NCBI GenBank assembly: GCA_937928755.1
Contig: CALEZI010000074.1
Coordinates: 1 to 10,373, forward strand
DNA: 10,373 nt
Source of the DNA: an uncultured Rhodanobacteraceae bacterium
GTDB lineage: Bacteria > Pseudomonadota > Gammaproteobacteria > Xanthomonadales > SZUA-5
Reading direction: 5' to 3'
Part shown: in pieces, positions 1 to 6,871 of the stretch
How the letters are laid out: the number at the start of each line of letters is the position of its first letter
How positions within the stretch are numbered: the first letter of the stretch is position 1
The notes under the pieces: generated by a model
What the model was told of the DNA's origin: nothing
Seen by the model: only the letters and a program-made list of their open reading frames with translations
Databases searched by the model: none
Translations under genes and position numbers: made by a program

Positions 1-297
1 CTACTCTCCAGCTGGAGGACTGCGCCTTCTCACGGCGCACTTCAGAGGGTCCTTAATGACCGTGTTCACAGCTGATTCTCCTGAATAAACAAACGACGCG
101 CGCTGCGCTCATTGCACAGAAGCAATTTTGGCCGATCCAACACTGCCGGGCGTGGGCAATTGCGGCTCGCTACTGAATCGCGCGGCGCTGTCGTTGATTC
201 ATCGAGGGCGCAGGAGAAGCGACGGGGAAGCCCCATGAACATCGCCGACAAACTTGCAGTAATTGCGCCACAAATACCGACATTTTCCAACAAAGAC

Positions 298-325
298 TTG
301 TAAATCATGAAGATATGCTTATGTT
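298..325 (+). promoter_or_regulatory. Candidate sigma-70 type promoter
   Basis: A TTGTAA box (298-303) and a TATGTT box (320-325) are separated by 16 bases in the most AT-rich part of the upstream region. Each box matches 4 of 6 consensus positions. If used, it would give the gene at 620 a leader of nearly 290 bases. This is a pattern match by eye only; such matches occur by chance in AT-rich DNA. Confidence 0.2.
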
Positions 326-334
326 GGATAACGC

Positions 335-358
335 ACATACAGCAGGTCAGGCGTATGT
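335..358. promoter_or_regulatory. Inverted repeat downstream of the candidate promoter
   Basis: ACATAC (335-340) and GTATGT (353-358) are perfect 6-base inverted arms around a 12-base spacer. Two TCATGA palindromes flank the area (305-310 and 358-363), and the second overlaps TGATCA (361-366). The position just after the candidate promoter would suit an operator or an early-leader hairpin. No regulator is known to match it. Confidence 0.2.
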
Positions 359-619
359 CATGATCAGATATTCACCCTTGCATGGGATGCCTCACATTCG
401 CCGCGACAGGTACGTGGCATCTTGAAAATAGTGACTGCGACGTGCACGGAATCCATGCGACAGTGCGCCGGAGTTCGATCAGGATCGGCGTATTTTCTGA
501 CGAGCGATGGCTGAAACAGGTGCCAGGAGAAACCGGCCAACATTGTCGCGGAAAAGAAAAAAGCGGAATCAGAAACAAATCGATGACCGCCTTTCCCTTA
601 TTGCTTTTGGACGCTGCCA

Positions 620-3493
620 ATGAACCAGTCAACTGAATGTGAATCCCTGGTGCCAGTGCCGCCTTCTGCCGGTAGCAGACCGCGTGCACGCACAACCCGG
701 GCAAGGAGCCTGGCTTTGGTTGCCGGCATTGCGCTGCTGAACGGACTGACGCCGGTCTTGGCGCAAACCGTTCCACTCGGCACCACCGAGCCTTTCGCAG
801 TGCTCGCCGCATCGGCAGTCACCAACACCGGCGCTACCGTAGTTCTCGGCGATCTCGGTATTTCACCCAACAATGCAAGCTCGGTCACCGGCTTCCCGCC
901 GGGACAGGTCATCGGCACCACGCATTTTGCTGACGCTGTTGCGCTGCAGGCGCAGAACGACCTGACCACTGCCTACAACGTCCTGGCCGGACGTCCCTGC
1001 GGTACCGTGATCACCGCCGACCTCGGCGGCACCACACTGTTTCCCGGCGTCTACTGCGCCACATCGACCATGGGCCTGACCGGCACTCTGACGCTGGATG
1101 CGCAGGGCGACCCGAATGCCGAATTCATCTTCCAGATGGGCAGCACGCTGACCACTGGCAGCGCCTCGACGGTGCGCATGATCAATGGCGGCCAGAGCTG
1201 CAACGTCTACTGGCAGGTCGGCAGTTCGGCGACGCTCGGCACCGGCACCAACTTCATCGGCAGCATCCTGGCGCAGACAAGCATCACGCTGAACACCGGC
1301 GCCAACGCCAGCGGCCGCCTGCTGGCGCGCACCGGTGCGGTGACGCTCGATGGCAGTTCGGTCAGCGTCTGCGCGCTGACCGGCAACGCGCCCGCGCTGA
1401 GCAAGGAATTCAATCCGTCGACGATCAACGCCGGCGGCGTCTCCACGCTGACCATCACGCTGAGCAACCCGAATCCGACCGTCGCCACGCTGACTTCGCC
1501 GTTGGTGGATACACTGCCGCTGGGCGTGGTGGTTGCGGCATTGCCCAATCTGAATACGACCTGCGGCGGCGCGGGCGCCCCGGTGGCCACTGCTGGCGGA
1601 TCGACCGTCACCCTTCCGGCCGGTCGCAGCATTCCCGCCGACGGTTTCTGCACCGTGACGGTCGACGCCACTGCCGCCGCGAATGGCGTTTACATCAACA
1701 CGCTGCAAGCCGGCGCTCTGGTCACCAGCAACGGCAACAACCCGTCGCCGGCGGTCGCCACGCTGACCGTGCTCGGCCTGGTGCCGCCGCCCACGCTGGG
1801 CAAAGCGTTCAACCCGTCGACCATCAACGCGGGCGGCGTCTCGACGCTGACCATCACGCTGAGCAATCCCAACGTCGCGATCGCCACGTTGACCGCGCCG
1901 CTGATCGACACGCTGCCCAACGGTGTCGTCGTGGCACCGATTCCCAATGTCGCCACCACCTGCGGCGGCGTTGGCGCGCCGGTCGCAATCTCTGGCGGTT
2001 CCAGCGTCAGCTTGCCCGCGGGACGCACGATTCCGGCCAACGGCAGTTGCACGCTCAGCGTCGATGTCACCGCTTCACTTGCAGGAACCTACGTCAACAC
2101 GCTGGTTGCGGGCGCACTGGTGACCAGCAGTGGCAACAACCCCTCGCCTGCGGTGGCCACGCTGACCGTGATTCCGATTGGCCCCACCGCACCCGCGATC
2201 AGCAAGTCGTTCAATCCGTCGACCATCAATGCCGGCGGCATCTCGACGCTGACGATCACGCTGAGCAATCCCAATCCTTCGATTGCCACGCTGACCGCAC
2301 CGTTGGTCGACACCCTGCCGAACGGCGTGCTGATCGCGCCGGTCCCGAATGTGGCCACCACCTGTGGCGGCGCCGGCGCACCGCTGGCGGTCGCCGGCGG
2401 GTCGACGGTGACCTTGCCTGCCGGTCGCACCATCCCGGCCAACAGTAGCTGCACCTTGAGCGTGGATGTGACCGCGGCCCTCGGTGGCACCTACATCAAC
2501 ACGATCGTCGCCGGCGCGCTGGTGACCAGCAATGGCAACAACCCGGCGCCGGCAATTGCCACCTTGACCATGGTGTCGGCGATTCCGCCGCCGAGTCTCA
2601 GCAAGGCATTCAGCCCAAGCACGATCAACGCCGGTGGTGTGTCGACGCTGACCATCACGCTGAGCAACCCGAGCGCGCAAATCGCCACGCTGACCGCGCC
2701 ACTGGTCGACACGCTGCCCGCCGGCGTGGTCGTCGCTCCGGTTCCGAACATCGCCACCACCTGCGGCGGCGCGGGTGTGCCAATCGCCGTGGGCGGAGCC
2801 AACACGGTAACCTTGCCCGCCGGGCGCACGATTCCGGCCAACGGCAGTTGCACCTTGACGGTCAGCGTCACTGCGGCTGCGGCCGGCGTCTACATCAACA
2901 CGCTGTTGGCGGGCGCGTTGGTTGCCAGCAATGGCATCAACCTGGCCCCGGCCGTCGCCACGTTGACCGTGATCGCCGTCGTCCAGCCGCCGCCGACGCT
3001 GGCCAAGGCTTTCAACCCGACCACCATCGATGCCGGCGGCGTGTCGACGCTGACGATCACGCTGAGCAACCCGAGTCCGCAAGTCGCCACGCTGACCGCG
3101 CCGTTGGTCGATACGCTGCCCATCGACGTGATCGTCGCTCCGGTTCCGAATGTCGCCACCACCTGCGGCGGCACCGGCGCACCGATCGCAGTGGCCGGCG
3201 CCAGCACCGTCACCCTGCCGGCCGGCCGCTCGATTCCGGCCAACGGAAGTTGCACCGTGACCGTCAATGTCACCGCAACGGCGGCAGGTGTCTACGTCAA
3301 CACGTTGGTGGCAGGGGCACTGGTGACCAACAACGGCAGCAACGCGGCACCTGCTGTCGCCACCTTGACGGTGATCGCCATCATTCCGCCGCGGCCGAAC
3401 GCCATACCGACACTGTCCGGGCCGGGACTGCTGATGTTGTCGTTGGGCTTGATGCTGGCGGGCCTGGCCGCAGTGCGACTGCGCAACAGCTGA
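620..3493 (+). CDS. Secreted DUF3494 (ice-binding-like) protein with five DUF7933/DUF11-like repeats and IPTL-CTERM signal
   Basis: This is a large exported surface protein of 957 residues. Residues 1-49 form a long signal peptide: a basic stretch (RPRARTTRARS, about 20-30), then a hydrophobic core ending near LAQ. Residues about 51-252 match the DUF3494 family, a beta-solenoid fold first known from ice-binding proteins but widespread in adhesins. Residues about 259-922 are five tandem domains of 133-135 residues, each opening with an F-(N/S)-P-x-T-I motif and carrying a cysteine pair 29 residues apart (315/344, 448/477, 582/611, 715/744, 849/878), probably disulfides. The C-terminus has IPTL (929-932), a hydrophobic helix and a short basic tail (RLRNS), the layout of an IPTL-CTERM signal cut by an exosortase-type enzyme. 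The start is preceded by only a weak GGA (609-611), but no alternative upstream start is apparent. The likely role is cell-surface adhesion or matrix; ice binding is possible but unproven. Confidence 0.9.
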   Translation: MNQSTECESLVPVPPSAGSRPRARTTRARSLALVAGIALLNGLTPVLAQTVPLGTTEPFAVLAASAVTNTGATVVLGDLGISPNNASSVTGFPPGQVIGTTHFADAVALQAQNDLTTAYNVLAGRPCGTVITADLGGTTLFPGVYCATSTMGLTGTLTLDAQGDPNAEFIFQMGSTLTTGSASTVRMINGGQSCNVYWQVGSSATLGTGTNFIGSILAQTSITLNTGANASGRLLARTGAVTLDGSSVSVCALTGNAPALSKEFNPSTINAGGVSTLTITLSNPNPTVATLTSPLVDTLPLGVVVAALPNLNTTCGGAGAPVATAGGSTVTLPAGRSIPADGFCTVTVDATAAANGVYINTLQAGALVTSNGNNPSPAVATLTVLGLVPPPTLGKAFNPSTINAGGVSTLTITLSNPNVAIATLTAPLIDTLPNGVVVAPIPNVATTCGGVGAPVAISGGSSVSLPAGRTIPANGSCTLSVDVTASLAGTYVNTLVAGALVTSSGNNPSPAVATLTVIPIGPTAPAISKSFNPSTINAGGISTLTITLSNPNPSIATLTAPLVDTLPNGVLIAPVPNVATTCGGAGAPLAVAGGSTVTLPAGRTIPANSSCTLSVDVTAALGGTYINTIVAGALVTSNGNNPAPAIATLTMVSAIPPPSLSKAFSPSTINAGGVSTLTITLSNPSAQIATLTAPLVDTLPAGVVVAPVPNIATTCGGAGVPIAVGGANTVTLPAGRTIPANGSCTLTVSVTAAAAGVYINTLLAGALVASNGINLAPAVATLTVIAVVQPPPTLAKAFNPTTIDAGGVSTLTITLSNPSPQVATLTAPLVDTLPIDVIVAPVPNVATTCGGTGAPIAVAGASTVTLPAGRSIPANGSCTVTVNVTATAAGVYVNTLVAGALVTNNGSNAAPAVATLTVIAIIPPRPNAIPTLSGPGLLMLSLGLMLAGLAAVRLRNS
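1394..3385 (+). repeat. Five tandem ~400-bp in-frame repeats within the surface protein gene
   Basis: The phenylalanine of each repeat's opening motif lies at residues 264, 397, 531, 664 and 799, so the unit is 399-405 bp. Identity is visible in the DNA as well as the protein: each copy has a near-identical stretch around CGACGCTGACCATCACGCTG, and again around the ACCACCTGCGGCGGC segment. The copies differ mostly at third positions and in the linkers between domains. The pattern fits duplication followed by partial homogenisation. Confidence 0.92.
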
Positions 3494-3515
3494 TCAGGTC
3501 GAGGTCCGGCCAAGG

Positions 3516-3543
3516 AAAAGGGGCGCAATCGCGCCCCTTTTTC
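3516..3543. terminator. Intrinsic terminator, probably bidirectional
   Basis: GGGGCGC (3520-3526) pairs perfectly with GCGCCCC (3531-3537) around the loop AATC. The stem is flanked by AAAA on the left (3516-3519) and TTTTT on the right (3538-3542). The T-run follows the stem on the plus strand, 23 bases after the surface protein's stop codon. On the minus strand the A-run gives a shorter U-tail, so it could also stop transcripts arriving from the converging small gene. Confidence 0.88.
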
Positions 3544-3726
3544 ATTGCGCAGCTTGAACATCACAGTGTGATCAGCCAAATAGCCGGAAGTGACCGTACT
3601 CGATCGCTGTGGGCGCGCTGCTGATTGCGCCATGCGCGACCTCGGTCAGCGCCGAGGGGCGGTCGTGATGAATCTACCGGTTCAAAACGCGCGGACAGCC
3701 GGCGCCGTTGTGCATTGGGGACGTAC

Positions 3727-3900
3727 TCAGTTGGCCACGTCTTTCTGGCGAGTGACCCGCACACCGGCGAGGACCGACAGTCCGACGGCGACGAACACGC
3801 CGACGGCGATCCACTGCGGCGGCGCGCCCATCAGCACGGCACCGTAGACCAAGCCACAGATGAGGATCAAGGCGCCGGCGAGATAGATGGCAAAGGACAT
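3727..3900 (-). CDS. Small two-helix membrane protein of unknown function (57 residues)
   Basis: I recognise no named family. The 57-residue protein has two hydrophobic segments (about 4-26 and 29-48) joined by a short turn with GAPPQW, then a charged tail (RVTRQKDVAN), so it probably spans the inner membrane twice with both ends on the same side. The ATG at 3898-3900 is chosen because a GGAG lies about 8 bases upstream on the minus strand and the protein begins directly with its first helix. An in-frame extension upstream is possible but has arginine-, proline- and cysteine-rich composition typical of non-coding sequence. A terminator lies between it and the BON gene upstream, so it probably has its own promoter in 3901-4118. 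The role may be in envelope maintenance, by context only. Confidence 0.75.
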   Translation of the reverse strand: MSFAIYLAGALILICGLVYGAVLMGAPPQWIAVGVFVAVGLSVLAGVRVTRQKDVAN

Positions 3901-4042
3901 GGCAGCGCTCCGTTGTGGGATCCTGAGACTGCGCATTGTCGGCGTTGTTGTCGGTGCGATGGCGCACTCAGACCGGGGGAGGCGGCTTCCTGGGAGCGGG
4001 CTCAGCCAGCGAGATCCTCGCTGATCGGCGCACGAACTCGCG

Positions 4043-4076
4043 GGTAGAGCCGGCTCGCTACCGGTGCACCGCGGTG
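4043..4076. other. Cluster of three perfect 10-bp palindromes, REP-like
   Basis: GAGCCGGCTC (4047-4056), CGGTGCACCG (4062-4071) and CACCGCGGTG (4067-4076) are each perfect palindromes; the last two overlap. The first also sits inside a GGTAG (4043-4047)/CTACC (4058-4062) inverted repeat, and a GTAG beside a GC-rich palindrome is a hallmark of bacterial REP elements. The cluster lies between the BON gene's terminator and the small membrane protein gene, so it could be a REP relic or an operator for the latter. Confidence 0.4.
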
Positions 4077-4118
4077 GTGGGCTGCGCAGACGGCTGCAAC
4101 ACGAGGACGCTCCCAGCG

Positions 4119-4160
4119 CAAAACGCAAAACGGCGCGACCTCGCGGTCGCGCCGTGTTTT
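4119..4160 (-). terminator. Intrinsic terminator of the BON-domain gene
   Basis: CGGCGCGACC (4131-4140) and GGTCGCGCCG (4145-4154) form a perfect 10-bp stem with the four-base loop TCGC. On the minus strand the stem begins 23 bases after the BON gene's stop and is followed by GTTTTGCGTTTTG-type sequence (A-runs at 4120-4130 on the plus strand). TGTTTT on the other side (4155-4160) might allow weak termination on the plus strand too. Confidence 0.87.
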
Positions 4161-4176
4161 GCAGCCGCTGCGGAAG

Positions 4177-4992
4177 TCAGTTCGCGTGCGACAGGCCGTT
4201 CGAGTTCACATCCTTGACGCCGCGCACGTTCTCGGCGATCTGAATCGCGAGTGCGCGCTCTTCGCCGCTGTCGACCTTGCCGCGCAGCAGGACATGGCCG
4301 TCGCTGGTCTGCACTTCGATATCGGAGCCATCGACGCGATCGGAGTACATGTAGCTGGACTTGATCTTGGTGGTGATCCAGCCATCGGCGACATCCTGCG
4401 CGGCGCTGGTTTCCACTTTCGACGGGGCCAGATCGATCACCAGCTGGTTGTCGACCGAGCGCACACCGCGTGTGTTGCGCGCGAGCGTACCGGCATAGGC
4501 CTTGGCGTCGGCGGTGCTGGCAGTGCCCTTCAGTTGCACGCGCCCCCACTTGGTGTCGACGTCCGTGGTCATCGCGCTGGTGTACTTGCTCCACAGCAGC
4601 TTGTTCTTGATCGCCGCAGTGATGCTGGCGTCGTCGACGACGTCGCCGAAGCTGCGGTTTTCGGTGCGCGAGGGCGGCTCGTAGTCGCCCCTGACGACGA
4701 GCTGGTTGTCGACTTCCTTGATGCCGTCGACGCCGAGCGCAATCTGCTGCGCCAGGTCCTTGTTGACGTATTCATCGACCTTGCCGGTCAGCGTCGCCTT
4801 GCCGTTGTCGACGGTCACCTGGATCTCATGCGCCCTCAGGTAAGGACTCAACGCATAGGACGTCGAGATGCGGCTCTCCTGGCGTGCATTGGTGATGTTC
4901 TGGGCGCTGTCGGCGAATGCAGAACCGCTGATTGAAGCCAGGGTCAGCGCTATGGCGGATACGAGTGCGAGCGTACGCAGTTGCTTGTGCAT
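4177..4992 (-). CDS. Periplasmic triple-BON-domain protein (OsmY-like)
   Basis: This 271-residue exported protein has a clear signal peptide (basic MHKQLR start, hydrophobic stretch, cleavage likely after SAFA at about residue 27). Three BON domains follow at about 39-100, 121-187 and 203-268. Each shows the family pattern: an initial helix, a strand pair with a conserved glycine (ATLTGKV, VQLKGTA, VLLRGKV), a second helix, and a closing G-V/I-x-x-V-x-N motif (GIKEVDNQLV, GVRSVDNQLV, GVKDVNSNGL). BON domains bind phospholipid or support envelope stability; E. coli OsmY, an osmotically induced periplasmic protein, has two. With three domains this is longer than OsmY, so I assign no gene symbol. 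The start ATG is preceded by a modest GGAAAA about 6 bases upstream. A strong terminator follows directly, so it is probably a single-gene unit. A role in osmotic or envelope stress is inferred. Confidence 0.9.
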   Translation of the reverse strand: MHKQLRTLALVSAIALTLASISGSAFADSAQNITNARQESRISTSYALSPYLRAHEIQVTVDNGKATLTGKVDEYVNKDLAQQIALGVDGIKEVDNQLVVRGDYEPPSRTENRSFGDVVDDASITAAIKNKLLWSKYTSAMTTDVDTKWGRVQLKGTASTADAKAYAGTLARNTRGVRSVDNQLVIDLAPSKVETSAAQDVADGWITTKIKSSYMYSDRVDGSDIEVQTSDGHVLLRGKVDSGEERALAIQIAENVRGVKDVNSNGLSHAN

Positions 4993-5267
4993 GAGGGTTT
5001 TCCAGTTCAGTTACGTGGATGGTCGAAGGGGATGCCGAGAGAAACCGGCGAAATGGGGAGGCGGACGGCGCTGGGGGCGATGCGAAAACCGCGGCGAATT
5101 CCTGGGTGCCTGCGCGCGACACTCTGCCGTTGTCCGAGTGGCTGACACTGCTGTGGATCGGGATGCCCCGCTGCAGAGGCTTCGCTACACGCGTAGGTGC
5201 GGGCTGACACGATCTTTCCGTGCAGCTGGGACATTAGGCGGCGGGCGATCCCCGCGTCGGTGCGGTG

Positions 5268-6575
5268 TCACACGCTGCGGATGTTTGCAGGACTCGTGCA
5301 CGCGTCCTGCAACGTCGCGTTTCTCGCGATGCGCGCCTCATGCTGACGGCCGGCGATGTAGCCGACCATCGCAGTGATGCCCGCAGCGACCGCGCCCACC
5401 GCGAATACGCCGCCGCTGCCGAGGCCCAGCCAGCCGAGGCCCTTGATCGCCCACTGCGTCGCCACATCGCTCAGCCGGTAAACCACGGTGTCGATGAAGC
5501 CCTTGCCCTTGTAGCGGATCTCGCGGTCCAGCGTGGTGTAGCAACTGGCGATGGCCGGTTCGCCGAATGCGAAACGCACGCCGCGGCTCAGCACCTGGAA
5601 CAGGCCGATCATGAACGCGGTCGGGATCACCACCAGCGCGCCAAGACCGGCCATCAGCAGCAGCGGCATCAAGGTCATAAGGCGCGCTGTGCCCAGGCGC
5701 AGGAACATCCAGCGTGCCAGAAAGATCTCGAGCAGCAGGGCCAGCAGATTGGTGAGCAGGTCGATGCGCGCGAAGTACGCCGCGCGCAGGCTGTCGTCGG
5801 CGAACAACTCGCGCACCATGAAGCCTTGCTGCTGGTAGAGGATGCCGCCGCCGATCCCGCTCAGCACCATCAAAAGGCTGAGCCAGCGCAATGGGATCTG
5901 CTCCACGACCAGGCGGAAGGCGGCCCAACTGGTACCGCCAATCAACGCGTCCATAGAATCGGCATCGGCGCGACTGCTGGCCTGACGCGCCTGGCGTCCG
6001 AGCAGGATTGCGCAAACCAACGACAGCGCCAGAAAGGCGAACGAAAGCAGCAGCACGCCATCGATATCGATGTGACCCGCCAGCGACATGGTCAGCGCCG
6101 CACCGGTCAGCCCACCAGCAGAGCCACCTGCAGCGATGAAACCGAAAACCCGCTTGGCCTGGTGCTGGTCGAAAACGTCGGTCATGTAGCTCCAGAACAC
6201 CGACACCGTGAAAAGGTTGGCGACCGACAGCCAGATGTAGAACACCAGCGCCATGCCGTCGCGCCACTCCTGCACTTGCCAGACCAGCAGGAACCCGATG
6301 ATGCAGAGCATGAAGAAGGCGTAGACCACGGGCACGAAGATGCGCCGGGAGAACCGGGAAACCAGTGCGCCGTAAAAAGGCTGCGCCAGAAGCATGCAGA
6401 CGAAAGTGCCGGTGTAGAGCCAGTTGTAGTGCTCCGGACCAAAACGCACGCCCATCGCCTCGCGCACCGAACGCAGCATGTAGTAGCTGGTCAGCAGCCC
6501 GAAAAAGTAGACAAACGCAATCAGCAGCGCTGCGCGCTCGCGACGGTCGATTTCGAACAGAGCCCGAAGCTGCAT
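5268..6575 (-). CDS. MFS-fold carrier related to the ATP/ADP translocase (NTP exchange, Tlc/Npt-like) family
   Basis: This 435-residue polytopic membrane protein has about 11-12 hydrophobic segments. The N-terminal stretch FFGLLTSYYMLRSVREAMGV (24-43) and the C-terminal half with REIRYKGKGFIDTVVYRLSD (351-370) resemble conserved blocks of the bacterial/plastid nucleotide transporter group (COG3202-like). Characterised members in intracellular bacteria and plastids exchange ATP for ADP or other nucleotides across the inner membrane; many homologues occur in free-living proteobacteria with unknown substrate. This protein is shorter than the roughly 500-residue classical carriers. A hydrophilic loop (about 194-212) divides the two six-helix halves. 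The start lies 10-14 bases after a GAGG on the minus strand. It is transcribed divergently from the dehydrogenase gene. The substrate cannot be assigned; plain 'MFS transporter' is the cautious name. Confidence 0.8.
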   Translation of the reverse strand: MQLRALFEIDRRERAALLIAFVYFFGLLTSYYMLRSVREAMGVRFGPEHYNWLYTGTFVCMLLAQPFYGALVSRFSRRIFVPVVYAFFMLCIIGFLLVWQVQEWRDGMALVFYIWLSVANLFTVSVFWSYMTDVFDQHQAKRVFGFIAAGGSAGGLTGAALTMSLAGHIDIDGVLLLSFAFLALSLVCAILLGRQARQASSRADADSMDALIGGTSWAAFRLVVEQIPLRWLSLLMVLSGIGGGILYQQQGFMVRELFADDSLRAAYFARIDLLTNLLALLLEIFLARWMFLRLGTARLMTLMPLLLMAGLGALVVIPTAFMIGLFQVLSRGVRFAFGEPAIASCYTTLDREIRYKGKGFIDTVVYRLSDVATQWAIKGLGWLGLGSGGVFAVGAVAAGITAMVGYIAGRQHEARIARNATLQDACTSPANIRSV

Positions 6576-6726
6576 CCGCGAGCGAACCTCATCTGTGGCT
6601 GGACATCATCTGGCGACCGTTGTAGTGCCGACGTGGACACCGCAACATTCGTGAGGCTTCATCATGCCGCAGCGGCGATGTCGCGACCATTGCAGTTGTG
6701 GGCTCATTGACCTACCCCCAGACTGA

Positions 6727-6738
6727 CTTCGCGCGAAG
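6727..6738. promoter_or_regulatory. Perfect 12-bp palindrome in the divergent promoter region
   Basis: CTTCGCGCGAAG is a perfect palindrome lying between the divergent carrier and dehydrogenase genes, 133 bases ahead of the dehydrogenase start. The 296-base space must hold promoters for both genes. I see only weak boxes: TTGCGG/TACAAC read on the minus strand (6619-6645, 15-base spacer) for the carrier, and a TAGACT at 6834-6839 for the dehydrogenase. An operator role for the palindrome is a guess from position. Confidence 0.22.
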
Positions 6739-6871
6739 ACGCGCCCTGTCCGCGGCTGCGGAATGATCACACCGCACCCCGCCCCGATTCCTTGGAGGGC
6801 CATTTCCCTGCGACCTTATGAAACATCCGGGCTAGACTCGGACCCAGCCAGATTCAGCAGGGTACTCGGTC

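Larger units (their letters stand above)
1..619. other. Intergenic/5' leader region without a supported gene
   Basis: No convincing gene lies here. Short open frames exist on both strands, but they lack a good ribosome-binding site, have unlikely composition and resemble nothing I know. Bases 6-17 (CTCCAGCTGGAG) form a perfect palindrome. Bases 21-39 can form a 6-bp stem (TGCGCC/GGCGCA) around a 7-base loop with no T-run. Bases 240-370 are clearly richer in A/T than the rest of the window, as expected for a promoter zone ahead of the gene at 620. Bases 1-60 may include the tail of an upstream transcription unit, but I cannot assign one. Confidence 0.5.

Noticed and set aside
112..303. 63-residue plus-strand frame with MNIADKLAVIAPQIPTFSNK-like end
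   Set aside because: The last 22 residues look protein-like, but there is no recognisable family and the upstream part has non-coding composition; a tiny peptide starting at 235 cannot be supported from sequence alone.
2075..3082. 335-residue minus-strand frame, rich in R, G, H and D
   Set aside because: Its composition (repeated RRR/GGG/HR strings) is that of an out-of-frame shadow, and it lies wholly inside the repeat array.
1690..3273. Series of minus-strand open frames of about 126-133 residues, one per repeat, as a possible antisense gene family
   Set aside because: They mirror the repeat unit of the plus-strand gene and arise from its codon pattern in high-GC DNA; no separate ribosome-binding sites or plausible protein features were seen.
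3560..3572. Perfect ATCACAGTGTGAT palindrome, considered as a CRP-type operator
   Set aside because: The arms are in the opposite order to a CRP site (TGTGA...TCACA) and it lies between the 3' ends of converging genes, where an operator has no obvious target.
5007..5234. 75-residue minus-strand frame upstream of the BON gene
   Set aside because: It has no ribosome-binding site or recognisable domain and overlaps the likely promoter and leader of the BON gene.
5265..6710. 481-residue plus-strand frame opposite the carrier gene
   Set aside because: The translation is rich in H, Q, A and R without any recognisable domain, whereas the minus strand encodes a well-formed membrane protein with family motifs.
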